From Pseudomonadota bacterium (GTDB lineage: Bacteria > Pseudomonadota > Gammaproteobacteria > Burkholderiales > Rhodocyclaceae): 64,000 nucleotides of DNA. Each line of letters opens with the position of its first letter. Positions within the stretch are counted from its first letter, which is position 1. Position numbers and translations under genes: made by a program. Positions 52,225 through 61,062 of the stretch are shown here, piece by piece. The stretch spans positions 186,001 to 250,000 of the forward strand of contig JAGTRS010000001.1 of assembly GCA_018262195.1 (NCBI GenBank), in the 5' to 3' direction. The notes beneath the pieces were generated by a model, which was not told the DNA's origin, made no database searches, and saw only the letters and a list, made by a program, of their open reading frames with translations.

Positions 52225-54462
52225 CTAGCCAGAAGCCAGTCGATACGTGTTCTTGCCTTCATGTTTGGCTCGATACATGGCATCGTCGGCGTTCTTTAGC
52301 AAATCCGAGGATGAACGGCCGTGTTCCGGGTACATCGCAATACCGATGGAGGTGCCTACCTTGGCTACGGCGCCGCTAAGCTCCACAGGCTCGTTAATAG
52401 AAGCAATGATGCGGTCGGCAATATTTTCGACTTCTTCTTGATTTTGGGGGCTATCAAGAAGGACAACAAACTCGTCACCACCCAAACGGGCCACCGTATC
52501 GGTCTGGCGTACCAAGCCCTGTAGTTTGTTAGCCACCGCTTTTAGCAATTCGTCACCGATTGCATGGCCCAGCGTATCGTTAACCCGCTTGAAACCGTCG
52601 AGGTCGAGGAACAACACGGCCAGACAGCGAGGCTGGCGCTCGCTCATGACAATCTGGCGCTCAAGCCGCTCCAGCAACAAGGTGCGATTGGGCAGGTCGG
52701 TTAAGGCATCGTGAAAAGCCAGGTGCTGGGTCCGCTCGTTCTTGCGCCAAACATCAGTGATGTCGTGAAAGACAGAAATGTAGCGCCTCAATCCGCTGCC
52801 CTTTTCAGCAACCCGTCTGATTGTCTGCCTCATTGGGAAGATTTCCCCGTTTTTCCGGCGATTCCAGATTTCCCCTTTCCACTCTCCCTGTTCAGTGATT
52901 TGCTGCCAAACGGCGGCATGAAACTCCGGGGCGTGGTGATTAGAGCGGAGCAATCGGGGGGTCTGGCCGACCGCCTCATGGGCCGGGTATCCCGTAATTT
53001 CTGTGAAGGCGTCATTGACGGACAAAATGACTCCGTTCTCGTCAGCCACCATGATGCCATCCGCGGTGTTCTCGAAAACAGTTTCGGCCACCTTGAGGTC
53101 CGCTTCGGCCATCCGAAGCGCCTTGATGTCGGTCACCAGGAGATTGAAACCGATAACGTCCCCGCTCTCGTCGAAATCAGGGATGTAGTTCGCCAAAACA
53201 TGGCCAACGCTACCGTCGCGCTTGGTAAGAAAACGCTCGAACTGCTGCGACTCGCCGGCAAGCACCCCGTCAATATAGGGCTTGTTCTTGGCAAATAGCG
53301 ACTCCCCTAGCAACTCCAAAAGGGTTATTCCGCTCATGGCTTCCGAAGTCATTTGATACCAATCCAGATAGGCTTGATTGGCGAAACAACAGCGCAAACT
53401 CCGGTCGAAGTAAGCAACCAAGCCAGGCATCGCGTCCGTAATGGTTCTTATAAAGCGCTCGCTCCTGGCGATGGCGTCTGCCTGTTTGTTCGTTTCTTCT
53501 TCTTGGAGTACCAGTCGTTGATAGGCGGCATGCCGTCGAGAATATGCAAGGTATCCAAGGCACACGGTGAGGACGATGCCCAAATACAAGCCAGCCGTAT
53601 TTATTGCCGACGTTTTCCAAGGGCCAAGAACTGCTGAAGCATCCCGGCTAACCGCGACTACCAGCTCTTTGTCAGCAACGATTGATGCAGGCCATACCGA
53701 ATGGAAAGCAACATAACGAAGGTCATTTGTTGAGGCAATTCGGTCAATGACGAAGCTGGCCGGCCCTCCGCTTGCTTTGTGATGATTGAATAAGGATTGG
53801 GGATTGCTACTCAGGTCGAGTCCCCGGATGTCGGGCGTAGATTGCGTACTGTAGATGACCTTGCCGTCGCCGTGAGTAACGGAAAGACGCATGTCAGGAG
53901 CGTACAGCAAGGACTTCATCAGCACGCCGAAATAGTCCGGCGCGAGAATTGCCAGTAGATAACCGTCAAATTCGCCTTGGGTATTCACGATAGCTCTCCC
54001 TAAGCTAATCGTGTAAGCACCCAGCGGGGTGGTAAATGGCGCTGAGATATATAGCTTTGCCGGGTCAGGCCCTTCGCTTATGGTCGTGTAGCGCTCACTT
54101 CCAGAAAAGCCAAGACCAACCAGTTCTGAACGATTACTGGAAACGACAATTCCGTTGGCGTTCACAAGAATAATGGTGCGGATGCCTGTGACCGATTCGC
54201 TCAACAAGCTCATTCGCGTATTTAATCGAGCGACGCCCTCTGGTTCACTAAGCAGCGTTGGGGCAGTATGGGTCAGCACCCCAAGCATTGCCGACGAAGC
54301 GCGAAGCTGCTCGCCCATGTTCGCGTTGAAAGCGGAAGCAAGCGAGACGAGACGCTGCTGCTCCTGTGACGAGATGTCGGAATAATCGTCGTACAGTTGA
54401 TAACCGAGTAATCCCCCGAGGCCCACTAGGGTGAAGAAAATGGTGAGCCAAGGTCGAGCCAT
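52225..54462 (-). CDS. Cache-PAS-PAS diguanylate cyclase
   Basis: A 745-residue membrane protein. A first helix (about residues 5-22), a periplasmic Cache-type sensor (about 35-290, TIILVNANGIVVSSNRSELVG, DGYLLAILAPDYFGVLMKSLL), a second helix (about 295-312), two PAS domains (about 340-455 and 465-580, EITGYPAHEAVGQTPRLLRS), and a GGDEF domain with active ARLGGDEFVVLL. It should make c-di-GMP in response to the periplasmic signal. The sensor closely parallels that of the kinase at 49023-51251, so the pair probably arose by sensor duplication. Confidence 0.92.
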   Translation of the reverse strand: MARPWLTIFFTLVGLGGLLGYQLYDDYSDISSQEQQRLVSLASAFNANMGEQLRASSAMLGVLTHTAPTLLSEPEGVARLNTRMSLLSESVTGIRTIILVNANGIVVSSNRSELVGLGFSGSERYTTISEGPDPAKLYISAPFTTPLGAYTISLGRAIVNTQGEFDGYLLAILAPDYFGVLMKSLLYAPDMRLSVTHGDGKVIYSTQSTPDIRGLDLSSNPQSLFNHHKASGGPASFVIDRIASTNDLRYVAFHSVWPASIVADKELVVAVSRDASAVLGPWKTSAINTAGLYLGIVLTVCLGYLAYSRRHAAYQRLVLQEEETNKQADAIARSERFIRTITDAMPGLVAYFDRSLRCCFANQAYLDWYQMTSEAMSGITLLELLGESLFAKNKPYIDGVLAGESQQFERFLTKRDGSVGHVLANYIPDFDESGDVIGFNLLVTDIKALRMAEADLKVAETVFENTADGIMVADENGVILSVNDAFTEITGYPAHEAVGQTPRLLRSNHHAPEFHAAVWQQITEQGEWKGEIWNRRKNGEIFPMRQTIRRVAEKGSGLRRYISVFHDITDVWRKNERTQHLAFHDALTDLPNRTLLLERLERQIVMSERQPRCLAVLFLDLDGFKRVNDTLGHAIGDELLKAVANKLQGLVRQTDTVARLGGDEFVVLLDSPQNQEEVENIADRIIASINEPVELSGAVAKVGTSIGIAMYPEHGRSSSDLLKNADDAMYRAKHEGKNTYRLASG

Positions 54463-54604
54463 GGATTACGCCTCTTGTTCTGAATTCCCGGTCCAGTAGC
54501 CCTGCGTTCTATATTTATATCGGTCGTGGCGACGTGGACAAACAGGGTAAATTTCTTGCGACAGCTTACGCTTACGTAGTTGCCTAATAAAGCGAATATT
54601 TGCA

Positions 54605-54890
54605 TTGGTCGATTCGGAGCTACAAGCAGACATTGCTAAGTCTGCTTTCCAGAATGTGACAAATTCTGCTATTGGCCGAGTAGAGGCAGTGAGTGCCCCA
54701 ATTCGCTCGCCGAATACCGGCCATTCGCCAAGGGCCATTGATGCCAAACTATTGAAATTGGATAGCTATCCCGACCGGCGGCTCATGGCCGGTTGGGTGA
54801 GGTCGCCATCGGCAGCTTTGTGGCAGTCCAGCTCGAAAAACCCGGGTCCGGGTGACTGGCCGCTATCGGCAAACCGCTACGGCAGCTTTG
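54605..54890 (-). repeat. Dispersed intergenic repeat, family B, copy 2, with adjoining repeat-like DNA
   Basis: 54762-54890 matches 42748-42868 in inverted orientation. The bases before it (54605-54760) are open in several frames but have the look of degenerate intergenic repeat, not of a gene. The whole gap 54463-54936 is therefore taken as non-coding. Confidence 0.6.
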
Positions 54891-54936
54891 GGTCGGCATC
54901 CGACTTAGCCTTCTTCAGTTTTTGACCTAAACCAGG

Positions 54937-55206
54937 TCAGAGTTGCCTCTCCTGGCTGTCCTTGCTCACGACGAAGGTCAAACTGGCCGGACTCATGCAA
55001 GACCTGGCGCCAACTACTGCAGCCATCTTCCGCTCGGTCTCCGCAACAAGGCTTTTCACCAAGCGCTCGTACTGTTGAAGAATAAAAACCGCACGACCGA
55101 ATTTTCGCTGAACCTCACGCTGCAGCGTCTGAAGCGCATCCTGGTCATCGGAAGTCGAGGCTTCCCCATCCTGTGGAGCGAGAATTTCAGTTGTTGTTTC
55201 TTCCAT
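54937..55206 (-). CDS. Small helical protein, probably 3'-truncated
   Basis: An 89-residue protein starting MEETTTEILAPQDGEAS. The core LQREVQRKFGRAVFILQQYERLVKSLVAE is a charged amphipathic helix that I recall from larger proteins of unknown function; here the sequence changes character soon after and stops next to the family B repeat. It starts 77 bases after the BI-1 gene on the same strand. Likely a gene that has lost its 3' part. Confidence 0.45.
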   Translation of the reverse strand: MEETTTEILAPQDGEASTSDDQDALQTLQREVQRKFGRAVFILQQYERLVKSLVAETERKMAAVVGARSCMSPASLTFVVSKDSQERQL

Positions 55207-55283
55207 GCCGCTTAGCTTACTGCAGTACAAATAAATACGGCCCACCACTTGGCAGGCCGCAGCATTTTTGAAGCTATTCGCTA

Positions 55284-55958
55284 TCAATCGTCGATAGAGA
55301 TGCCCAACAGTTGCAAGAGTGACAAGAAGAGGTTCAACACGTTCAGGTACATGCTCACAGCTGCCATAACGTAGTTGTCTTCCTCACCACGCACCAAACG
55401 GCTGGTGTCGTACAGGATGAAGCCCGAGAACAGCAGCGCAGCCACTGCAGAGACGCCCGCGTGCATTGCAGGGATGAACATCGCAGCGATGCTGGCCAGC
55501 AGGACCACAATCAAGCCAGCAAAAAGGAAACCGCCCATGCGGGTGAAGTCTTTGCCTGTCTTGTGGACGTAGGCCGTCAAGGCAAGCGTGACCGCAGTTG
55601 TGAGAACCGCAGCGGTCAGCACTGTGCTACTACCACCAGGCATGTTTATGTAGTGGCTTAAAGTCGGGCCGAGGCCAAGACCACTCAATCCAGTAAAGGT
55701 GAGCATCGCGGGCACAGCTGCCGCGGTGTTCCGCTTCTTGTGCAGGTAGAACAAAGGAACCAAGCCAAGCAGCGTGAACAGGATGCCGGCCAAAGGACCA
55801 AACCCCGCCAACATGCTGATACCAGCACCAACGCCTGCGACCCCAGTCGAGAGGGCGAGCAGTTGGTAGGTATTGCGGATAACGCGGTTCGTATCGGGTG
55901 CAGCGTAGGTGCCGTACTCGGTTTTGCTAAGGTCAATAACGCGGGCTTCAGTGCTCAT
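55284..55958 (-). CDS. Bax inhibitor-1/YccA family membrane protein
   Basis: A 224-residue protein with seven predicted membrane segments. N-terminal VIRNTYQLLALSTGVAGVGA is typical of YccA/YbhL-type proteins, as are the later GFILYDTSRLVRGEEDNYVMAA and the C-terminal VLNLFLSLLQLLG. YccA modulates the FtsH protease in E. coli; BI-1 homologues can also be ion channels. A good ribosome site (AGGAGGTTATGAACT) lies before the ATG. Confidence 0.9.
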   Translation of the reverse strand: MSTEARVIDLSKTEYGTYAAPDTNRVIRNTYQLLALSTGVAGVGAGISMLAGFGPLAGILFTLLGLVPLFYLHKKRNTAAAVPAMLTFTGLSGLGLGPTLSHYINMPGGSSTVLTAAVLTTAVTLALTAYVHKTGKDFTRMGGFLFAGLIVVLLASIAAMFIPAMHAGVSAVAALLFSGFILYDTSRLVRGEEDNYVMAAVSMYLNVLNLFLSLLQLLGISIDD

Positions 55959-56131
55959 AGTAGTTCATAACCTCCTTTAGGTCGTGGCGTGACTTTATGT
56001 GGTGACGCCATCCCAATAAACCAAGTCATGCAAGAGTTATTGTTCGGTTTTTTCTGAGCATTACTCCAACTCAGCGTATCAAAACCTGAGCTACGATACA
56101 TCATCGTTTGACCCATTGGAGGAAAAGGCAG

Positions 56132-56341
56132 ATGAAGAAAGTGCAAACTTCAATTCAACGCGGTGCTGAATACGTCTGTACCAAGATTGGAGATGTCGTC
56201 ACGGCCATTGAGCAAGTCGCCGTGGTTAAAGGTCTCCCAATGTGGGAAGTTGAGCGCAGGATTGGAGCAGGTATCCGGAAACGCCTCATCGTATCGGCGC
56301 GCTCATTGATGCCATTGCAGGCACTTCCAACTTCAGCCTAA
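56132..56341 (+). CDS. Small hypothetical protein
   Basis: A 69-residue protein starting MKKVQTSIQRGAEYVCTKIGD, preceded by a strong ribosome site (GGAGGAAAAGG). It is slightly basic with no membrane segment. The good start signal argues that it is real. Function unknown. Confidence 0.55.
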   Translation: MKKVQTSIQRGAEYVCTKIGDVVTAIEQVAVVKGLPMWEVERRIGAGIRKRLIVSARSLMPLQALPTSA

Positions 56342-56352
56342 GTTCAAGGCCA

Positions 56353-56379
56353 GCAGCGGGCGGAGACCTCCCCCGCTGC
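56353..56379. terminator. GC-rich hairpin between convergent genes
   Basis: GCAGCGGG (56353-56360) pairs perfectly with CCCGCTGC (56372-56379). It sits between the ends of two convergent genes and may end transcription from both sides, although no T-run follows on either strand. Confidence 0.45.
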
Positions 56380-56392
56380 AATACAACCTGCG

Positions 56393-56725
56393 TTAGGCCG
56401 TCAGACTGGCGTACCAAGCATCGGTGAGTCCATGGACCTTAACCGAAGCCAACTCCGAACGTGTTTCGAGCCATTCTTGGACGGCATGACGGTCTTCTTC
56501 CGTTGCAGAACCGCCCCCGGCTTTGCAAACGTACCCACAAGACACGCCACCGCCAAAGATTAGCCCACGCGGTTCGATAACGCCCTCGATAAAGGCAATC
56601 AACAGCGCTTCCTCTGCATCACCTACCAGAGGCGCCTTGAGCTCAGTTTCGATATCGAATCCTAGTTCTTGGAACTCACCAAGGTGAAGTTTCTTGCGGA
56701 GACGTGGGGAGCGGGACTTGGCCAT
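56393..56725 (-). CDS. yggL: YggL family ribosome-associated protein
   Basis: A 110-residue protein of the YggL (DUF469) family, which binds the 50S ribosomal subunit in E. coli. It begins MAKSRSPRLRKKLHLGEFQELGF, as usual for the family, and contains the conserved glycine-rich GLIFGGGVSCGYVC and the closing LTDAWYA. It starts 156 bases after the end of the helicase operon on the same strand. Confidence 0.92.
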   Translation of the reverse strand: MAKSRSPRLRKKLHLGEFQELGFDIETELKAPLVGDAEEALLIAFIEGVIEPRGLIFGGGVSCGYVCKAGGGSATEEDRHAVQEWLETRSELASVKVHGLTDAWYASLTA

Positions 56726-56881
56726 TTGCGTTGCTCGTAGAAATTAAGGAGGCCGGAAGGTATCACACCTCAGACGAGTCAACTCTTGGTAGCCGGTTTC
56801 GGTTGAATGAGGTGATGGAAAACCTAATTCACATCACCGAGCGCAATTCCAGGCCACTCCCACTCGCCGAAACATATCGAC

Positions 56882-58843
56882 TCAGTGCTCCCCACCTTGG
56901 TAGCGCCAATACCAACTGGGAAGCTTTCCATAGCCGCCACCCTGCCCTTGGCGCCGCTTACTGCGGAGATGATTGTCCACGGCAGCAATCCATGGCGAAA
57001 GTATCTGTTCAGCGTGGCTGTACTCGGTGAAAAGCTCAGGTAACCGGTAGCCAAACCAACGATAAGCAGCAAGGAGTCGCACAGTCGTTTCCGCTTCAGC
57101 AAGTAACGATTTTTCGGGGTTCTTTGGCAGGAAAGCGAGCGTTATGTTTTGGTTCTTGTGGGCAGCAAAAGCCCAGCTCTGCCACGCGCCGTCCATGACG
57201 TCATCACGAGACGACATCGGCGCCATCGAGAAGATGTGCTTCAAACCTAGCGGCATGCCTTTGAAGCGGTCAAGGATGGCCGCTCGGGCCAGTTGCTCTT
57301 CCGGAATGAAGGGCGTAAAGAATCCATCCCCTGCATCGGCATGGAGTTGGAAAAGAGACAGAAGCGCCTCCAACCGGTCATCGCCTGCCATTGCAGCAAT
57401 CTGCTCAAGATACGTTGTGCCTGCTGTTATCTGGAAGCCACGACTCGGAATGGGCCATTGCTTGACGCCCATGCAGTGAGCTACGAGCCGGTGCTCAACT
57501 GACGTCAGGCCACAAACGACCCCCGCTTCAGCCACATGACCATATCGCCCTGCACGTCCGGCAATCTGCTGCAAAAGCGGGACCGGTAGGTCGCCTCGAC
57601 TTTCGCCATCGAATTTCTGCACGCTTGTAAAAATAATCCGAGTGACCGGCAAATTGAGTCCCAGGCCAATCGCGTCAGTGGCAACGATGATGTCCGCGTC
57701 GCCATTCGAAAAACGGCGAGCTTCACGTTCACGCACCTCCGGAGAGAGCGCTCCATAAACGCACGCTACAGACTTGCCTTGAGCAAGGAGGTCATCCCGC
57801 AGGTTAAGGGCATCCCTTCGGGAAAACACGATGAAGGCGTCACCCGGCTTGGACTTTTTCAGTGCAACGGCGGGATGGTTTGCAAGCGGCTCCCCCACAA
57901 CTAAGGGATGCTTGCGTTCCTTTCGATGGATTTCGAGGGGCAGCCCAAGGCGTTCAGCCAAGGCCTTGATAGCATCCTCTGCCGAAGGAGCACCCAACAA
58001 CCAGACCTCGTCAGCGTTGGCGCCTACGATAGCCTGGGTCCATGCCCAACCGCGGTCAGGGTCATTGAGCATCTGGATTTCATCAACGACAGCAACCTCA
58101 CAGTCTTGGGTGGGGTCTAGCATCTCAATCGTTGAGGCCGTGACACGACTACCTTCAACAAGCCGGCGCTCTTCGCCCGTGATGAGCGAAGCTGTTACCC
58201 CAAATTCTTCGTTGAGCCGGGTGAACGCCTCGAGAGCCAGCAAGCGGAGTGGACCGAGGTAGATACCTGATTTCGCAGTCGCAAGGCGCTCAAAAGCTGA
58301 ATAGGTCTTTCCGCTGTTCGTCCCACCGAGAACTGCAATGAGGCGGCGCTGCTTACGCCGAGCGGGAAAGATGTCCGGATAATCGGAGAGCTTTACCGAG
58401 CGCCCGATTTGAGCCGCCAGTTGCTTGTGTCGTTCTTTGTCACGAAGGTCGGCCAATGACTGGGTAAGGGCCTTTGGGATGACAGAAAGGTCCGTTTCAC
58501 CATTGCGCCAGCGTATCTTGAGGGTTTGCAGCTTTGGTTTGAGACCTTCGGTTTCGCAAGTCGAGAGGAACTCGGTAATGGCTTTTGCCGCATTATCGAG
58601 AGCCGCAACAAGCCGACTCTCTTCTCGCTGCCTTAGCGCTAGTTCTTTCGCTTCACGAACTTCAGACGGAAATTTCTTCCACTGAGCCCTCGGACCAAGC
58701 AAGGTCTCTTTCACATATCCGCGAAGAGGGAAGGTACCGGACACCGTCTTCACGTCACAGCCGGCACAGAGATAAAGCTTCTGGTCGAGAGGAACCTGGG
58801 TGAATCTCAGGTCTGTTCGCGGCGACTCAGCAACATTCGTCAT
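56882..58843 (-). CDS. Suv3-like superfamily 2 helicase
   Basis: A 653-residue helicase. An N-terminal region (about residues 1-160) includes an LCAGC motif and charged helices. The motor has Walker A LGGTNSGKTYSAFE, motif II VVDEIQML, motif III-like LLGAPSAED, and motif VI QQIAGRAGRYG. Motif spacing and TNSGKT are those of Suv3/SUPV3L1, the RNA helicase of mitochondrial degradosomes, which is rare in bacterial operons. The last gene of the seven-gene operon; its ATG overlaps the upstream stop by one base (TAATG). Confidence 0.88.
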   Translation of the reverse strand: MTNVAESPRTDLRFTQVPLDQKLYLCAGCDVKTVSGTFPLRGYVKETLLGPRAQWKKFPSEVREAKELALRQREESRLVAALDNAAKAITEFLSTCETEGLKPKLQTLKIRWRNGETDLSVIPKALTQSLADLRDKERHKQLAAQIGRSVKLSDYPDIFPARRKQRRLIAVLGGTNSGKTYSAFERLATAKSGIYLGPLRLLALEAFTRLNEEFGVTASLITGEERRLVEGSRVTASTIEMLDPTQDCEVAVVDEIQMLNDPDRGWAWTQAIVGANADEVWLLGAPSAEDAIKALAERLGLPLEIHRKERKHPLVVGEPLANHPAVALKKSKPGDAFIVFSRRDALNLRDDLLAQGKSVACVYGALSPEVREREARRFSNGDADIIVATDAIGLGLNLPVTRIIFTSVQKFDGESRGDLPVPLLQQIAGRAGRYGHVAEAGVVCGLTSVEHRLVAHCMGVKQWPIPSRGFQITAGTTYLEQIAAMAGDDRLEALLSLFQLHADAGDGFFTPFIPEEQLARAAILDRFKGMPLGLKHIFSMAPMSSRDDVMDGAWQSWAFAAHKNQNITLAFLPKNPEKSLLAEAETTVRLLAAYRWFGYRLPELFTEYSHAEQILSPWIAAVDNHLRSKRRQGQGGGYGKLPSWYWRYQGGEH

Positions 58844-59436
58844 TACTTATCCGCAACCTCAAACGCATCACCCGTTGCAAAGAAATTGCCGCCTGCGATG
58901 TAGTGGATGGTTTTCAGACCCTCGTCTTCAAATACCCAGCGCCCATCCTTGAAGGCTCTCGGGTCCGCCCAGGCTGCCACCACTTCCCCGAGGAACAGGT
59001 CATAGCGCTTCTCGTTGTGGGGCTCCGGTATCACCTTACACTCGAGCCATGCCACACAACCATCGATGAGCGGAGCTTTGACCTTGCTCGCCGGGATAGT
59101 CCCGACACCGAGAGCAGCGAACTTGTCTAACTCGCGTCCGCTCTGGCTGCCAACGGCGAGAACCTGGCTGGCAATTGCTCTTGAGGGAATACTCAGGACG
59201 AACTCGCCGCTAGCTTCGATGAGCTCCCGTGTGTAAGACCGACTATCAACGACCACGGCGACCTTGGGTGGTGAAAAATCGAGAGGCATCGCCCAAGACG
59301 CTGCCATCACATTTCGACGCTCTCCATGTGCGCTGGAAACCAGCGTCACAGGCCCATGATTCATGAGCAGATAGGACTTTGTGAGTTCAACAGGTTCAAT
59401 ACGTACGGCAGATAGCTCGTTTGAAATGCTGCGCAT
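58843..59436 (-). CDS. Flavin reductase family protein
   Basis: A 197-residue FMN-binding split-barrel protein (DIM6/NTAB type). It starts MRSISNELSAVRIEPVELTKSYLL, four bases after the previous gene; the frame is open further upstream inside that gene. Family signatures: HGPVTLVSSAHG, NVMAASWAMPLDFSPPKVAVVVD, FVLSIPSR and the late HYIAGGNFFATGD. It would hold FMN and supply reduced flavin. Its place between a helicase and a DsbA-like protein is unexpected. Confidence 0.85.
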   Translation of the reverse strand: MRSISNELSAVRIEPVELTKSYLLMNHGPVTLVSSAHGERRNVMAASWAMPLDFSPPKVAVVVDSRSYTRELIEASGEFVLSIPSRAIASQVLAVGSQSGRELDKFAALGVGTIPASKVKAPLIDGCVAWLECKVIPEPHNEKRYDLFLGEVVAAWADPRAFKDGRWVFEDEGLKTIHYIAGGNFFATGDAFEVADK

Positions 59437-59440
59437 CAGG

Positions 59441-60106
59441 TCAATTTCCAGATGAGGCAATGGCCTGCTTGATTCCATCAGCGAGCACCCTGGGGTCCTC
59501 TGCCCCTTGGATTCCTGACTTGCGGTCGAATACAAAGGTAGGCACTGAGCTCACGCCCCACGTCCTCGACTCGTGCTCCATCTGCTGAATGAGGGAAACG
59601 TCTTCGTCCGAATCAAGGTATCTGAGCACTTCTGCCTGGTCGTAGCCGCGGGCTACAGCCACATTTGCGAGCACCATACGGTCACTCACGTTTTCACCCC
59701 GTTCAAACTGCGCTTTGAATAAGCCCTCCACCACCCCGGAGGCATCTCCTTGTTGCTGAGCCCAGTGAATGAGGCGATGCGCCATAAGGGTGTTGGCGCG
59801 TACCTGAATCCTCTCGAACTGATAGTCGATGCCAAGCGATGCCCCAACTTCTTGGATACGCCGCCAAATCTCTTCCACACGCTCACGACCACCGAACTTT
59901 TGCACGAGAAACGGCAAGTACGGCTCGCCCTCTGGCGGCGTATCGGGGTTCAAAAAGAACGGTCTCCAACGTACAACGTACAGGAAGTCGGGCTGCTCTT
60001 CTCGAACAAGAGAAATCGCCCGCTCAAGCCGGCGCAGGCCAACGAAGCACCAAGGACATACAACGTCGGAGACGATTTCGATAGTTAGAGGTTTCTGAGT
60101 ATTCAT
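59441..60106 (-). CDS. FrnE/DsbA-family thiol oxidoreductase
   Basis: A 221-residue thioredoxin-fold protein with an inserted helical domain. The active site is VVCPWCFVGLRRLERA (CPWC, about residues 18-21), and the cis-proline region is GVSSVPTFVFDRKSGIQGAEDP. There is no signal peptide, so it acts in the cytoplasm, like FrnE and 2-hydroxychromene-2-carboxylate isomerase relatives. The ATG overlaps the HD gene stop (ATGA). Confidence 0.88.
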   Translation of the reverse strand: MNTQKPLTIEIVSDVVCPWCFVGLRRLERAISLVREEQPDFLYVVRWRPFFLNPDTPPEGEPYLPFLVQKFGGRERVEEIWRRIQEVGASLGIDYQFERIQVRANTLMAHRLIHWAQQQGDASGVVEGLFKAQFERGENVSDRMVLANVAVARGYDQAEVLRYLDSDEDVSLIQQMEHESRTWGVSSVPTFVFDRKSGIQGAEDPRVLADGIKQAIASSGN

Positions 60107-60759
60107 TCTGTGCCCCATTCATCAAGGAAACGTCTGACATACTCTTGCATAAATTGGTGCCGCTCTTCAGCTAACGCCAAACCTGTCGGTGTATTCATGC
60201 GGTCCTTCAGAAGGAAGAGTTTCTCGTAGAAGTGATTAAGGCTGTGCCCCTTTGAAGCTTTGTACGCCTCGGCCGTGGCATGCATGACAGGCGGCTCATT
60301 CGGGTCGTACATCAGTCGGCCCGCATGACCACCGTACGCGAAGCATCTGGCGATTCCGATGGCGCCAATGGCATCTAAGCGGTCAGCATCTTGGACGCAG
60401 TTTCCTTCAAGTGTCCGCATGGCAGTCTGCACACCGGCTCCCTTGAAAGAGATGGTTGCAACAATGTCGACGACCTGTTCGATGACGTCGGGTGCAGCCC
60501 CTTCTTTTTGTAGGAGCCGCTCCGCCTCGCGTGGCCCCACGCTGTCATCGCCATCGTGGAATTTCCAGTCAGCGATGTCGTGCACCAATGCTCCCAGTTC
60601 GGCGACTTCCAGGCTGGCACCTTCCTTTTCAGCAATCTGACGCGCAAGGTGCCACACCCGATTGATGTGATACCAGTCATGCCCTGAGCTCTCGGCTTGG
60701 AATTTAGCCTTTATGTGCGCGGCCACGCGACTGACCAACTCAGATGAGGCAGCAGCCAT
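60103..60759 (-). CDS. HD-domain phosphohydrolase (YedJ-like)
   Basis: A 218-residue HD-fold hydrolase. Metal ligands: His in SGHDWYHINRVWHLA, the HD pair in GALVHDIADWKF, and Asp in VQDADRLDAIGAIGIAR. The length and FAYGGHAGRLMYDP segment match the YedJ group of uncharacterised nucleotide or phosphate-ester hydrolases. It overlaps xseB by one base and the FrnE gene by four. Confidence 0.88.
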   Translation of the reverse strand: MAAASSELVSRVAAHIKAKFQAESSGHDWYHINRVWHLARQIAEKEGASLEVAELGALVHDIADWKFHDGDDSVGPREAERLLQKEGAAPDVIEQVVDIVATISFKGAGVQTAMRTLEGNCVQDADRLDAIGAIGIARCFAYGGHAGRLMYDPNEPPVMHATAEAYKASKGHSLNHFYEKLFLLKDRMNTPTGLALAEERHQFMQEYVRRFLDEWGTE

Positions 60760-61052
60760 CAGAAGGGGATGTCCAAAAATGCGGGGTGCGTCGTCATGCC
60801 CTCATCCGGTGGTGGCTCCCCATGCTTTTCGTCCGATTGGACAACATCGGCATTGCTGACCTCAGCCCCACTTAGCGCTTGTTCCAACGCCTTCTCAACC
60901 GCATCAATGCGCTCCTTGCAGACCTTGTAGGCATCGACCGACTCGGTAACGATGGTCAGTAAGTCGTCGATGTTGGGCTCCTGTTGATTACGCAAGGTCT
61001 CAGCGTGTTTTTGCAGTACGCCATAGGCCTGCTTGAAGTTCTTCTCTGCCAT
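60759..61052 (-). CDS. xseB: Exonuclease VII small-subunit-like protein
   Basis: A 97-residue coiled-coil protein: NFKQAYGVLQKHAETL, then PNIDDLLTIVTESVDAYKVCKERIDAVEKALEQAL. This fits the XseB two-helix fold, including the long second helix that wraps the large subunit, plus an acidic tail. It begins 10 bases after xseA. It is more divergent from chromosomal XseB than a housekeeping copy would be. Confidence 0.82.
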   Translation of the reverse strand: MAEKNFKQAYGVLQKHAETLRNQQEPNIDDLLTIVTESVDAYKVCKERIDAVEKALEQALSGAEVSNADVVQSDEKHGEPPPDEGMTTHPAFLDIPF

Positions 61053-61062
61053 ATCTCAATTC

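Noticed and set aside
54466-54747. Possible 93-residue gene on the minus strand
   Set aside because: It lies in repeat-like intergenic DNA, is also open on the other strand, and shows no domain or good start site.
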